Below, in pieces: positions 34,943 through 42,704 of a DNA stretch of 64,000 nt. The stretch's first letter is position 1; each line of letters starts with the position of its first letter. The notes under the pieces are model-generated. The model was given only the letters and a program-made list of their open reading frames with translations. It did not search any database and had not been told where the DNA came from. Source of the DNA: Nocardia sp. BSTN01 (lineage in GTDB: Bacteria; Actinomycetota; Actinomycetes; Mycobacteriales; Mycobacteriaceae); contig NZ_JADKYP010000007.1 in the NCBI RefSeq assembly GCF_015354405.1, forward strand, positions 124,001 through 188,000, written 5' to 3'. A program made the position numbers and the translations under genes.

Positions 34943-36112
34943 CTAGATCTCGTCGATTCCGGCGGCGCGTTCGATCAGCGATCTCGCGCCGATCACCTTG
35001 GCCGGCATCCCACCACCGACGACGCCCGAAATACGGCCGGATCGGGCGTACACGGCCATGAACCGGCGGCCGTCGTCGTGCACGATCCGGACATCGTCGT
35101 CGGGCCGGAAGTCTCCCAGCGCTTGCAGTTTGACTCCGTGCTGATCACTCCAGAAGTACGCGAGCCCCCGCTGAGACGACGGAGGCTGCCCCAGCAGATC
35201 GCCCGCGGCGATCACTGCCTGCTCGGTCACGGGAGTCCAATGCTCGCGACGGACGGCGCGCCCGTGCGCCTGGTCATACCATGCCGCCACGTCCCCGACC
35301 GCCCAGACGTGCGGATCGCTCGTCCTCCCCCGCTCGTCGCACACGATGCCGTCGGCCAGTTCGAGACCGGACCCACTCAGCCAGGCGACTGCCGGAACGG
35401 AACCGATCGCGCTGACCACGAGGTCGGCTTCGATCTCGGTCCCGTCGTTTAGCCGAACCGTCTTCACCCGCGCGCCACCGTCGAGGCCGGCCACGCCCAC
35501 ACCGCAACGCAGGTCGACACCCGCGTCCAGATGCAACCTGCCGACAAGTGCGCCCACGGTCTGTCCGAGAGCGGCGCACAATGGCGTCGGCTGAGGCTCC
35601 ACGATCGTCACCTCGACGCCCAGCCCCACTGCTGTGGCGGCGATCTCGCAACCGATGAAACCTGCTCCGACAACGACCATTCGACGGCCGGCGCCGAGTT
35701 CGGCACGAAGTGCCGCGGCGTCGTCGAGCGTGCGGAGCACGTGCGTGCCGGCGAATTTCTCGCTGCCGGGCAGCGACCGCGGCACCAAGCCCGTGGCGAC
35801 CACCAGCCGGTCGTAGCCGAGATCGGAATCGCCGAGGACGAGCCGGCGCCCGGCGAGGTCCAGCCCGGTAGCCTGCGTTGCGGTGCGGAACTCGAGGTTG
35901 TGCGCCTCGGCGACACCGTCGCCGCACAGCGACACGTTGTCGCGATCACCGCGCAGGTACTCCTTGGACAACGGGGGCCTGTCGTACGGCAGATGCGGCT
36001 CGGCTCCCACGACGACCAACCTCCCGGTATAGCCTGCGGATCGCAGCGCTTCGGCAGTTCTGATCCCGCCGAGGCCGGCTCCGACGACGACAACAGGGTT
36101 CTTTTCGCTCAC
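34943..36112 (-). CDS. NAD(P)H-dependent ferredoxin/rubredoxin reductase
   Basis: 389 residues from GTG 36112 (GGAGG 8 nt upstream; a longer ATG start at 36148 has no ribosome-binding site). FAD site VVVVGAGLGGIRTAEALR, NAD site MVVVGAGFIGCEIAATAVGLG, and the second FAD motif WAVGDVAAW. YDRPPLSKEYL is characteristic of putidaredoxin/rhodocoxin reductase-type enzymes that serve P450 and Rieske systems. It is divergent from the aldehyde dehydrogenase-racemase-ferredoxin operon. It probably reduces the [3Fe-4S] ferredoxin at 38,927 for the P450 at 22,939. Confidence 0.88.
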   Translation of the reverse strand: MSEKNPVVVVGAGLGGIRTAEALRSAGYTGRLVVVGAEPHLPYDRPPLSKEYLRGDRDNVSLCGDGVAEAHNLEFRTATQATGLDLAGRRLVLGDSDLGYDRLVVATGLVPRSLPGSEKFAGTHVLRTLDDAAALRAELGAGRRMVVVGAGFIGCEIAATAVGLGVEVTIVEPQPTPLCAALGQTVGALVGRLHLDAGVDLRCGVGVAGLDGGARVKTVRLNDGTEIEADLVVSAIGSVPAVAWLSGSGLELADGIVCDERGRTSDPHVWAVGDVAAWYDQAHGRAVRREHWTPVTEQAVIAAGDLLGQPPSSQRGLAYFWSDQHGVKLQALGDFRPDDDVRIVHDDGRRFMAVYARSGRISGVVGGGMPAKVIGARSLIERAAGIDEI

Positions 36113-36149
36113 CGCGGAAGCCTCCACTCGGGTCTGTACGTACGCCAAT

Positions 36150-36181
36150 TCAGATAATATAGTTCATTTAGTTAGCTATAT
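36150..36181. promoter_or_regulatory. AT-rich divergent promoter element
   Basis: Minus strand reads TAGCTAACTAAATGAACTATATTATC, a variant of the shared TAACTRATTATACT element facing the reductase gene. The plus strand continues into AGTTAGCTATATGTGAAGGAG, just before the aldehyde dehydrogenase start. Confidence 0.4.
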
Positions 36182-36196
36182 GTGAAGGAGCGTGTC

Positions 36197-37666
36197 ATGG
36201 CCATCGCCGATGCCGCGATCGAGCAGCTGCCTCCGCGGGCACTGCTGATCGGCGACCAGGAAATCGTCGACACCAGCGGGGGTGAGTACCAGCACGTCTA
36301 CGCCGCGACCGGAAAGCCCAGCGCCACCGTGCCGCTGGCCGGCCGGAAAGAGGTCGACGAGGCAGTGGCGGCCGCTCGGGCCGCCCTGCCCGGATGGAAG
36401 GCGACACCCGCCGACCAGCGACGCAACCTGCTGCTGCGGATGGCCGACCTGGTGGAGGCCAACGCCGAACGCCTCACCGCGGTCAACATCGTGGACACCT
36501 CCACCCCCATGCTCGTCTCCGCGGCCCAGCTGTCGATGACCGTCGACCTGCTCCGCTACAACGCGGGGTGGGCCGACAAGGTCGGTGGTGAGGTGCACAG
36601 CACCTGGCCCGTGCCCGCGATCGACTACAGCCTCGACGAACCGTACGGCGTCGTCGGCATCATCATCCCGTGGAACGGCCCGATCACCTCGATCGGCCAG
36701 ATTCTCGGGCCCGCGCTCGCGGCCGGAAACTGCGTCGTGTTCAAGCCCTCCGAGCTCGCGCCGTTCGGCGCCCTGTTGATGGGACGGCTCTTCGCCGAGG
36801 CCGGCTTCCCTCCGGGCGTGGTCAATGTCGTGCCCGGTGGCCCCGACGCCGGTGACGCCATCGTGCGCCATGCCGGCATCGACAAGGTTCACTTCACCGG
36901 TGGCGGAGCTACCGCGCGGCACATCCTCGACGCGACGCGGGACACCCTGAAGCCCGTCGGCTTCGAACTGGGCGGCAAGTCGGCGATGCTCGTCTTCGAC
37001 GATGCCAACATCGACGCCGCTGTCGGCGCGGCGGTCGCGGCCGTCAGCATCAATCTCTCCGGACAGGCATGCATCACCGGCAGCCGTATTCTCGTCCAGC
37101 GCAGCATCTACGACGACTTCGTGGAGCGAACCGCACAGGCCGCGGGGCAGGTTCCGGTCGGGGATCCGACGGACCCCACCGTGACCATGGGCCCGGTCAA
37201 CAACGCCGGGCACTGCGCCCGCATCCTGAACACCATCCGCACCGCGGTCGATGAGAAGCATGGTCGTCTCGTCGCCGGCGGCGAACGCCTGGGCGGCGAA
37301 CTCGCCGACGGCTTCTACATCGCGCCGACCGTCTTCGCCGACGTCGACAACGGATCCTCACTGGCCCAGCAGGAAGTATTCGGGCCGGTCCAGACGATCA
37401 TCCCCTTCGACACCGAGAAGGAAGCGATCGCCATCGCCAACGGCACCAACTACGGCCTCGCCGCCTACATCCACACCCAGGAAGTGGGCCGCGTTCACCG
37501 CGTCGCGGCCGCTCTGGAGGCCGGCAACGTCTGGGTGAACGGCGGGTTCGGAATCCCCGCGTCGGTCCCGTTCGGCGGTGTGAAGCAGAGCGGCTACGGC
37601 CGCCTCGGCGGAATCGCCGGCATCCGCGAGTTCAGCCGGCCGAAGAATATCTGGATCGGCTTGTGA
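36197..37666 (+). CDS. Aldehyde dehydrogenase (NAD(P)-dependent)
   Basis: 489 residues from ATG 36197 (AAGGAG 6 nt upstream). Typical ALDH superfamily: IIPWNGPITSIGQILGPALA, catalytic Glu257 in FELGGKSA and nucleophile Cys292 in SGQACITGSR; C-terminal VNGGFGIPASVPFGGVKQSG. It oxidises an aldehyde to the acid. The stop overlaps the start of the racemase gene. In context it would finish the oxidation of an alkyl group begun by a P450 and SDR before CoA activation. Confidence 0.9.
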   Translation: MAIADAAIEQLPPRALLIGDQEIVDTSGGEYQHVYAATGKPSATVPLAGRKEVDEAVAAARAALPGWKATPADQRRNLLLRMADLVEANAERLTAVNIVDTSTPMLVSAAQLSMTVDLLRYNAGWADKVGGEVHSTWPVPAIDYSLDEPYGVVGIIIPWNGPITSIGQILGPALAAGNCVVFKPSELAPFGALLMGRLFAEAGFPPGVVNVVPGGPDAGDAIVRHAGIDKVHFTGGGATARHILDATRDTLKPVGFELGGKSAMLVFDDANIDAAVGAAVAAVSINLSGQACITGSRILVQRSIYDDFVERTAQAAGQVPVGDPTDPTVTMGPVNNAGHCARILNTIRTAVDEKHGRLVAGGERLGGELADGFYIAPTVFADVDNGSSLAQQEVFGPVQTIIPFDTEKEAIAIANGTNYGLAAYIHTQEVGRVHRVAAALEAGNVWVNGGFGIPASVPFGGVKQSGYGRLGGIAGIREFSRPKNIWIGL

Positions 37667-38949
37667 CAGTCCCCCGCCGATCGGTGGGCGGCGCTCGAGG
37701 CCCGCTGCGCGGAGTCGTCGTCACGGAATTGGCGGGGCTCGGCCCAGCGCCGTATGCCGCAATGCTGCTCGCAGATCTGGGTGCCGAGGTCATCCGGATC
37801 GACCGGCCGCAACGGCATGGTGACTCCAGCTACGAACGGGATCGGGCAGCGGCCGATCCCACTGTCTACCATCTGCACCGCGGGCGGCAGTCGCTGGTTC
37901 TCGACCTGCGCAAAGCCGACGGTGTCGAGATCGCCATGCGGTTGATCGAGCGCTCCGACGTGCTGATCGAGGGATATCGTCCCGGCGTCGCCGAACGCCT
38001 CGGACTAGGGCCCGGCGCGGTACACGAGCGAAATCCCCGGCTCGTCTACGGCCGCATGACCGGGTGGGGTCAGTCCGGACCGGCGGCGCACACCGCCGGC
38101 CACGACCTGACCTACCTGGCGGTGACCGGGGCGCTGCACGGGCTGGCACACCGGGACGGGCCACCCGTGACCCCGCCACCGATCATCGGCGATATGGCCG
38201 GCGGCGGGGTCTTTCTCGCGATGGGCATTCTGGCGGCACTGACCGAGAGCGCGCGCTCGGGTCTCGGTCAGGTCGTCGACGCGGCCATCGTCGACGGCGT
38301 CACCAGCCTGACCACCATGGTCAGAAGTCTTGCGGCACAAGGACGTTGGACGGACGTCCCCGCGGCCAACTTTTCCGACGGCGGAGCGCCCTACTACACC
38401 GTGTACCGAACCTCCGACGACAAACACATCGCGATCGCCGCACTCGAAGAACCATTCTGGACCGAATTCCTCCGTGTCCTCGGCCAGGCGGGCGAGCAGC
38501 TACCCGACCGGAACGATCCCGCGAACCACCCATTGCTGAGGCAACGGCTGACCGAACTCTTCGGCACCCGCACCCGGGACGAATGGGCGGCGCTGTTCGC
38601 CGATACCGATGCCTGCGTCGCACCTGTGCTGACGCTGGAAGAGGCCTCGGCACATCCGCAGCTGGCCGCGCGGAGAAGTCTGCTCACGACAGCGTCGGGT
38701 GAACAACCCGCACCCGCGCCGCGGTTCGATCGCACGCCGGCCGGCCCACCCTCCCCTCCTCCGGTACCGGGCGAGGACACCGATCGGATACTGCGCCGGC
38801 TCGGAATCGACAGCGAGACCCGCAGGCGCCTCCACGAGGACGAGACGGTACAGAGCCCCAGCCGCCCGGCACCCATACCCCCCATCACAGCCCAGGCACC
38901 GATGCCGAAAGAAGAGGAGAGCAGTAATGCGAGTACACGTCAAAGCTGA
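37663..38949 (+). CDS. 2-Methylacyl-CoA racemase (AMACR-like, family III)
   Basis: 428 residues. Family III fold with ELAGLGPAPYAAMLLADLGAEV, and the racemase pair His147 (AGHDLTYLAV) and Asp177 (IIGDMAGGG), which correspond to the catalytic His/Asp of mycobacterial 2-methylacyl-CoA racemase. It would interconvert (2R)- and (2S)-methylacyl-CoA so that stereospecific dehydrogenases can act, as needed for methyl-branched, terpenoid or steroid chains. The last 22 nt of the gene overlap the ferredoxin gene. A Pro/Ser-rich tail of about 40 residues extends beyond the family core. Confidence 0.83.
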   Translation: MTVPRRSVGGARGPLRGVVVTELAGLGPAPYAAMLLADLGAEVIRIDRPQRHGDSSYERDRAAADPTVYHLHRGRQSLVLDLRKADGVEIAMRLIERSDVLIEGYRPGVAERLGLGPGAVHERNPRLVYGRMTGWGQSGPAAHTAGHDLTYLAVTGALHGLAHRDGPPVTPPPIIGDMAGGGVFLAMGILAALTESARSGLGQVVDAAIVDGVTSLTTMVRSLAAQGRWTDVPAANFSDGGAPYYTVYRTSDDKHIAIAALEEPFWTEFLRVLGQAGEQLPDRNDPANHPLLRQRLTELFGTRTRDEWAALFADTDACVAPVLTLEEASAHPQLAARRSLLTTASGEQPAPAPRFDRTPAGPPSPPPVPGEDTDRILRRLGIDSETRRRLHEDETVQSPSRPAPIPPITAQAPMPKEEESSNASTRQS

Positions 38950-39127
38950 CCGCTGCCAGGGACATACCCTGTGCGCTATGAAGGCACCGGAGGTCTTTCA
39001 GCTCGGCGACGAAGACGGCCACTCGTCGGCCCCCGAGCCGCACGTGCCGGAACATCTGCAGGATGCGGTGCGAGCGGCCGCCGCAACGTGCCCCGAACTG
39101 GCCATCTCGGTCGACGAGGACGACTGA
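38927..39127 (+). CDS. [3Fe-4S] ferredoxin, P450-type
   Basis: 66 residues from ATG 38927 (AGAGGAGAGC upstream). Cys pattern DRCQGHTLC (Cx5C) and the distal ATCPELAI, the three-ligand set of the small ferredoxins that feed actinobacterial P450s. Acidic (pI low), soluble. Third gene of the aldehyde dehydrogenase-racemase-ferredoxin operon; probable electron donor for the P450 at 22,939, though that gene is 15 kb away. Confidence 0.9.
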   Translation: MRVHVKADRCQGHTLCAMKAPEVFQLGDEDGHSSAPEPHVPEHLQDAVRAAAATCPELAISVDEDD

Positions 39128-39144
39128 CCGCTAAGCCGGTCCCG

Positions 39145-39190
39145 AACAGTGAATGCCTCCCCACCGACCGGTGGGGAGGCATTCACTGTT
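39145..39190. terminator. Bidirectional terminator hairpin, 21-bp stem
   Basis: The arm from 39145 to 39165 pairs perfectly with 39170-39190 around loop GACC, giving an unusually long stem between convergent operons. Confidence 0.85.
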
Positions 39191-39206
39191 ACGGATGTGC
39201 CCCCGT

Positions 39207-40310
39207 TCAGGCTTGCGCCACGCGCGCGTTCTCGGCCTCGTTCTCCGGAACATCGGGCCCGGCGTCGGTGCCGGCCGTCTGCAGTTCGGGCGTGGTGGCA
39301 CTACCGAGCTCGCCCGCCGGGTAGAACTGCATGGCCCATTTCCGGATGGCCCGGAAGCCCTTTCCTTCCGCGGTCGCCAGGGCCGGCGGGTCGGAGTACT
39401 TCTGGTGCTCCCAGATATTCAGGTCGGCCAGGAACTGGTTGTTCGCCATCCGCTGCCGGCGCTCGAGCGACTCCGGCTGATGCGGGTTCTCATCGCCGGG
39501 CAACCGGTCGAGCCAGACGGTGGATCGGATGTCGGAGGTCTCGTCGTCCACCGGTGTGACCGCGACGATCGTGCGCATGTTGTCGGGACCCCAGAACTTC
39601 GCGAAACCGAGGCCGATGCCGACGTTGATCGCGTCGACGCCGCCGACCATCGCGCCGTTCGGAGTCATCACGGTCTTTTCCTTGGTACCACCGAAGAGCA
39701 TCTCGAAGGACGCATACGACACCGGGCCGTTGAACTCCTGACGGGTGAACCTGGGCACATCCGCCGCGCGGTGAACGAACTTGAAGTGCGCGTAGTCGAC
39801 GCCGTTCTCCATGACATATTGCGGATGGAGCTCTTTTTTCTCGAAATGCAAAATGCCCTCGGGGTAAGCGAGGTAGTAGTCGCCGGCGCCGCGGCCGTCG
39901 TCGTAGACATCGAAGACGTCGGGCACGTCGAAATTGGGCTCAGCGCCGTTCAGATCGTGCCAGATGTACACACTTTCGTTCTTCTCGGCGACCGGCCACG
40001 TCCGAATCCGCCGGACCCGGTTGGGCTTCTCCTGATAGGGGATGCACGCGTTACGTCCATCCTTGTCCCACTCCCAGCCGTGGAACGGGCAGATGATCCG
40101 GTCGTTCTCGACGCGGCCGCCGTACCCCAGGTGAGCACCGAGATGCTCACAGAAGGCGTCCATCACGGTCAGCGAGCCGTCGGCCCGCCGCCAAGCCACC
40201 AGCTCCTGACCGAAATATTTCATCCGATGGACGACTCCGGGCTCGATTTCGGCAGACCACGCCACCTGAAACCACCCCGTCGGCTTCATCGACAATGCGG
40301 GCTTGACCAT
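39207..40310 (-). CDS. Rieske non-heme iron oxygenase, KshA-like
   Basis: 367 residues from ATG 40310 (AAGGAG upstream). Rieske [2Fe-2S] ligands Cys54-x-His56 and Cys74-x2-His77 (CPFHGWEW). The mononuclear iron site is ENGVDYAHFKFVH, giving Asn169/Asp172/His175/His180. The arrangement and length fit the KshA-type terminal oxygenases (3-ketosteroid 9alpha-hydroxylase) and related monooxygenases. A KshB-like reductase is encoded at 44,155. The gene follows its own GntR regulator by 4 nt. Substrate unknown; a polycyclic or steroid-like ring is plausible. Confidence 0.88.
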   Translation of the reverse strand: MVKPALSMKPTGWFQVAWSAEIEPGVVHRMKYFGQELVAWRRADGSLTVMDAFCEHLGAHLGYGGRVENDRIICPFHGWEWDKDGRNACIPYQEKPNRVRRIRTWPVAEKNESVYIWHDLNGAEPNFDVPDVFDVYDDGRGAGDYYLAYPEGILHFEKKELHPQYVMENGVDYAHFKFVHRAADVPRFTRQEFNGPVSYASFEMLFGGTKEKTVMTPNGAMVGGVDAINVGIGLGFAKFWGPDNMRTIVAVTPVDDETSDIRSTVWLDRLPGDENPHQPESLERRQRMANNQFLADLNIWEHQKYSDPPALATAEGKGFRAIRKWAMQFYPAGELGSATTPELQTAGTDAGPDVPENEAENARVAQA

Positions 40311-40314
40311 CGTG

Positions 40315-41076
40315 CTATATCTCCTTGTCTTCCAGTTTCTCGTCGCCGGGCTGTTCTCGTGCGACGTCGCTCGGGGCCGTGCGCTGGACCCGCTCGATGT
40401 ACCTGCGCAGGCACAGCTGCGCCATTGCCACATCACCGGCGATCACGGCCTCCGCGATCTCGGTGTGACGTGCGTGCAACCACCCCGACACCTCGTGATG
40501 CTGGGTATGCGGGGCATACACACTCAGCGACAGGTCCGTGAGGGTCTCGATGAACAGTTCCAGGGCGTTGTTATCCGCGAGCCGCGCGATCGCCAGATGC
40601 AGGTTCGGCACGTCGCGCCAGGTCCGCGCGTCCTGCATCGCGGCCTCCGCCGCGATGATCGATCGCAGCAACCGTGCGCCGTCGGGGTCGATCGTCCCCG
40701 CAACCTTGGCGATCGCCATTTGCTCCAAGGCCAGCCAGACCTCGAACAGATCGGGGCCGGCCACTCCGACATACTCCAAGTACCGTCGAGCGGCATCGGT
40801 GACGAGCGAACGCTCGGGGACCGTAACCAGCAAACCGCCACCCGGCCCCCGTCGCGATTTCGCCAGACCGCGCGCCTCGAGCATACGAGCGGCCTCGCGA
40901 ACGGCAGCGACACCGACCCCGAAACGCTCGGTCAATGCCGCTTCCGAGCCGATCAAATGGCCCACCGGCCATCCTTGCCCGACGATGTCTCGCTCCAGCT
41001 CGCGTGCGATCCGGGCCGCCAGAGTTGACCCGACTCGCGAGGAGCGGTCCCAACGCGTGTGCACGTTTATCGCCAT
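40315..41076 (-). CDS. GntR-family regulator with FCD domain
   Basis: 253 residues. Winged helix at about 15-85 (LARELERDI, LIGSEAALTERFGVGVAAVREAARMLE, then RGPGGGLLVTVP), with an FCD domain behind it (NLHLAIARLADN; HARHTEIAEAVIAGD). The gene stops 4 nt before the Rieske oxygenase start and shares its operon. A 14-bp-arm inverted repeat lies 9 bp upstream of its start, so it very likely controls its own operon by repression. Confidence 0.87.
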   Translation of the reverse strand: MAINVHTRWDRSSRVGSTLAARIARELERDIVGQGWPVGHLIGSEAALTERFGVGVAAVREAARMLEARGLAKSRRGPGGGLLVTVPERSLVTDAARRYLEYVGVAGPDLFEVWLALEQMAIAKVAGTIDPDGARLLRSIIAAEAAMQDARTWRDVPNLHLAIARLADNNALELFIETLTDLSLSVYAPHTQHHEVSGWLHARHTEIAEAVIAGDVAMAQLCLRRYIERVQRTAPSDVAREQPGDEKLEDKEI

Positions 41077-41084
41077 GCCTCACA

Positions 41085-41122
41085 CCCTTAAGCTTAATTG
41101 TTCTACTGATTGAGCTTAAGGG
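41085..41122. promoter_or_regulatory. GntR operator candidate (14-bp inverted repeat)
   Basis: CCCTTAAGCTTAAT and ATTGAGCTTAAGGG pair at 13 of 14 positions around a 10-bp spacer. Located directly upstream of the GntR-Rieske operon. Confidence 0.7.
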
Positions 41123-41174
41123 GTGGTAGCCCGTGATGCAATACCGGGCTCGCCGCCGAAAAACGTCGACGGAA

Positions 41175-42035
41175 TCAGGAGGCGCGCGCCGCGGCGGCGG
41201 TGGTTCCGGTCGCGACGGCGACGACCTTGCCGTCCGAGCCCGCTATTTCGGTCCGAACGGTGCGCAGCCGACGTCCGCCCCGCACGACAGTGGATCGGAA
41301 CACCAGTCGCCCCTCGGACGGAGCGGGCCTCAAGTAGTCGACACAGAGGCGGAGCCTCCGGAAGTCGTAATCGGTGTCCGTCGCGAAGAATGCGTTCTGA
41401 GCTTCGTGCGCCAAACCCATGAGCACGCCACCGTGCACGGCGTCACGGAAATTCAACATCCCGGAGGTGATAGCCGCATATGCCTCGCCGGGACGGCGCC
41501 CATCGACTGCGACATCGCCGAGTTCGAATTCCGCGAAGGTTGCGGATCCGCGTTCCGTCCAGGACACCGGTTCGACCTTCTCGATCGACATGATCCCAAT
41601 GGCGTGGGCTACCGGATTGCCGCGATCATCCCGGAGATCGACTCGTGCCGTGCCGAAATCACCGGTCGTTCCGAGAAACGATCCCGAAGCCAGCAGGGCT
41701 TCGGCATCCGCCGCGGGTTCACCGAGATAATCAACGCGCAATTCGGCAGTCGTGCCGATCGCTCTCCATTCGAGTCCGGAGAAAACGGAAAGACCGGTGG
41801 CAGCGTCGGACATCACTGCCAGCAACGTGCGATGGACAGCCCCGTCGGCGTGCACGACATCGGCGGTCAAAGGCGCGCGTACCAGGACCTTGCCCGGGAC
41901 TTCCACGTCGACCGTCAATCCGAGCTTCGACTCGATGCCTGTCCCGACGATTATTTCGCCGGAATCATCGGGACGGCAATCGTCTACGCCGGAATCTTCG
42001 GACCAAACCGCAACAGCACGGTTCTCAATGATCAT
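41175..42035 (-). CDS. Tandem hotdog-domain protein, acyl-CoA thioesterase-like
   Basis: 286 residues with two hotdog repeats: the first around 40-150 (GKVLVRAPLTADVVHADGAVHRTLLAVMSDAATG), the second around 180-280 (MLNFRDAVHGGVLMGLAHEAQNAF). HGG in the second repeat is the PaaI-type active-site region; the first repeat lacks it. It would hydrolyse acyl-CoA or bind acyl groups. ATG 42035; an inverted repeat (42046-42064) sits just upstream. Same direction as the GntR gene, 98 nt ahead of it. Confidence 0.75.
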   Translation of the reverse strand: MIIENRAVAVWSEDSGVDDCRPDDSGEIIVGTGIESKLGLTVDVEVPGKVLVRAPLTADVVHADGAVHRTLLAVMSDAATGLSVFSGLEWRAIGTTAELRVDYLGEPAADAEALLASGSFLGTTGDFGTARVDLRDDRGNPVAHAIGIMSIEKVEPVSWTERGSATFAEFELGDVAVDGRRPGEAYAAITSGMLNFRDAVHGGVLMGLAHEAQNAFFATDTDYDFRRLRLCVDYLRPAPSEGRLVFRSTVVRGGRRLRTVRTEIAGSDGKVVAVATGTTAAAARAS

Positions 42036-42045
42036 GGCCCTATTC

Positions 42046-42064
42046 TATTTGCTTTGCGCAAATA
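42046..42064. promoter_or_regulatory. Inverted repeat TATTTGC-TTTGC-GCAAATA
   Basis: Perfect 7-bp arms with a 5-bp spacer, 11 bp upstream of the thioesterase-like gene. Candidate operator, different in sequence from the AAATAG-type repeats. Confidence 0.5.
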
Positions 42065-42160
42065 AAGACGTGTCCGGTGACGAATATCTCCGAATCGTGT
42101 AATGGAGGTATTTCAGCGCTGTTGTGTCACCGGTTCGTCGCAACCGGAACGACAAGCCTG

Positions 42161-42595
42161 TCAGCCGGCTTCGGCGACCTTCTTGATGGCCTTCAGGTTG
42201 TCGTTGACACCCTTCGCGATGATTTGCTTCATCATGAATTCGGGAAGGTTGAACTTGAGCCCGAGCAGCATTTCGCAATCGAGATCGGTACCGCCTGCGC
42301 CATTCTCTCGCGCCGCGTACTTGGTGTCGTTCTGCGTCATGGAATCCGCCTCGACGAGGTGCCATTCCACACCACCGTCGCTGTAGGTCACGGCAATCTC
42401 GTAACTCGTCTTCATCCCCATCGCGACGGCGGTCATCTTCGCACGCAACGGACGGCCCTGCTCATCGCGGTCGAGAACCTCGGCGGACTCGACCTCCTTC
42501 TGCCACTTCGGGTAGTTCTCGAAGTCGGTCACGACCGACAGCACCTGCGCCGGAGGCGCGGAAATCGTGAGGGTCCGCCGGATCGGTTCAACCAT
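42161..42595 (-). CDS. SRPBCC/START-like (polyketide-cyclase fold) protein
   Basis: 144 residues of the helix-grip fold: ISAPPAQVLSVVTDFENYPKWQKEV at the N-terminus, VEWHLVEADS in the middle, and the long C-terminal helix MMKQIIAKGVNDNLKAIKKVAE. Such proteins bind hydrophobic ligands such as sterols, polyketides or lipids. It could carry or protect a hydrophobic pathway intermediate. It has its own promoter with the shared TAACTGATTATACT element. Confidence 0.83.
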   Translation of the reverse strand: MVEPIRRTLTISAPPAQVLSVVTDFENYPKWQKEVESAEVLDRDEQGRPLRAKMTAVAMGMKTSYEIAVTYSDGGVEWHLVEADSMTQNDTKYAARENGAGGTDLDCEMLLGLKFNLPEFMMKQIIAKGVNDNLKAIKKVAEAG

Positions 42596-42626
42596 GACAC
42601 TCTCCCTTGAGTCGGAAACTGAGCCA

Positions 42627-42650
42627 TCAGTATAATCAGTTAGCTATTCG
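42627..42650 (-). promoter_or_regulatory. Shared promoter element TAACTGATTATACT
   Basis: Minus strand reads TAGCTAACTGATTATACTGAT, with TATACT as -10 box facing the SRPBCC gene about 35 bp downstream. It matches the element at 44109 and 20750 almost exactly. Confidence 0.6.
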
Positions 42651-42665
42651 ACGCAAGGGGCGGAG

Positions 42666-42700
42666 CCGCCGGGGCCACCGAGCGGCGATGGCCCCGGCGG
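42666..42700 (-). terminator. Terminator hairpin
   Basis: Perfect 12-bp arms CCGCCGGGGCCA/TGGCCCCGGCGG just downstream of the amidohydrolase stop. Confidence 0.65.
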
Positions 42701-42704
42701 GGCT

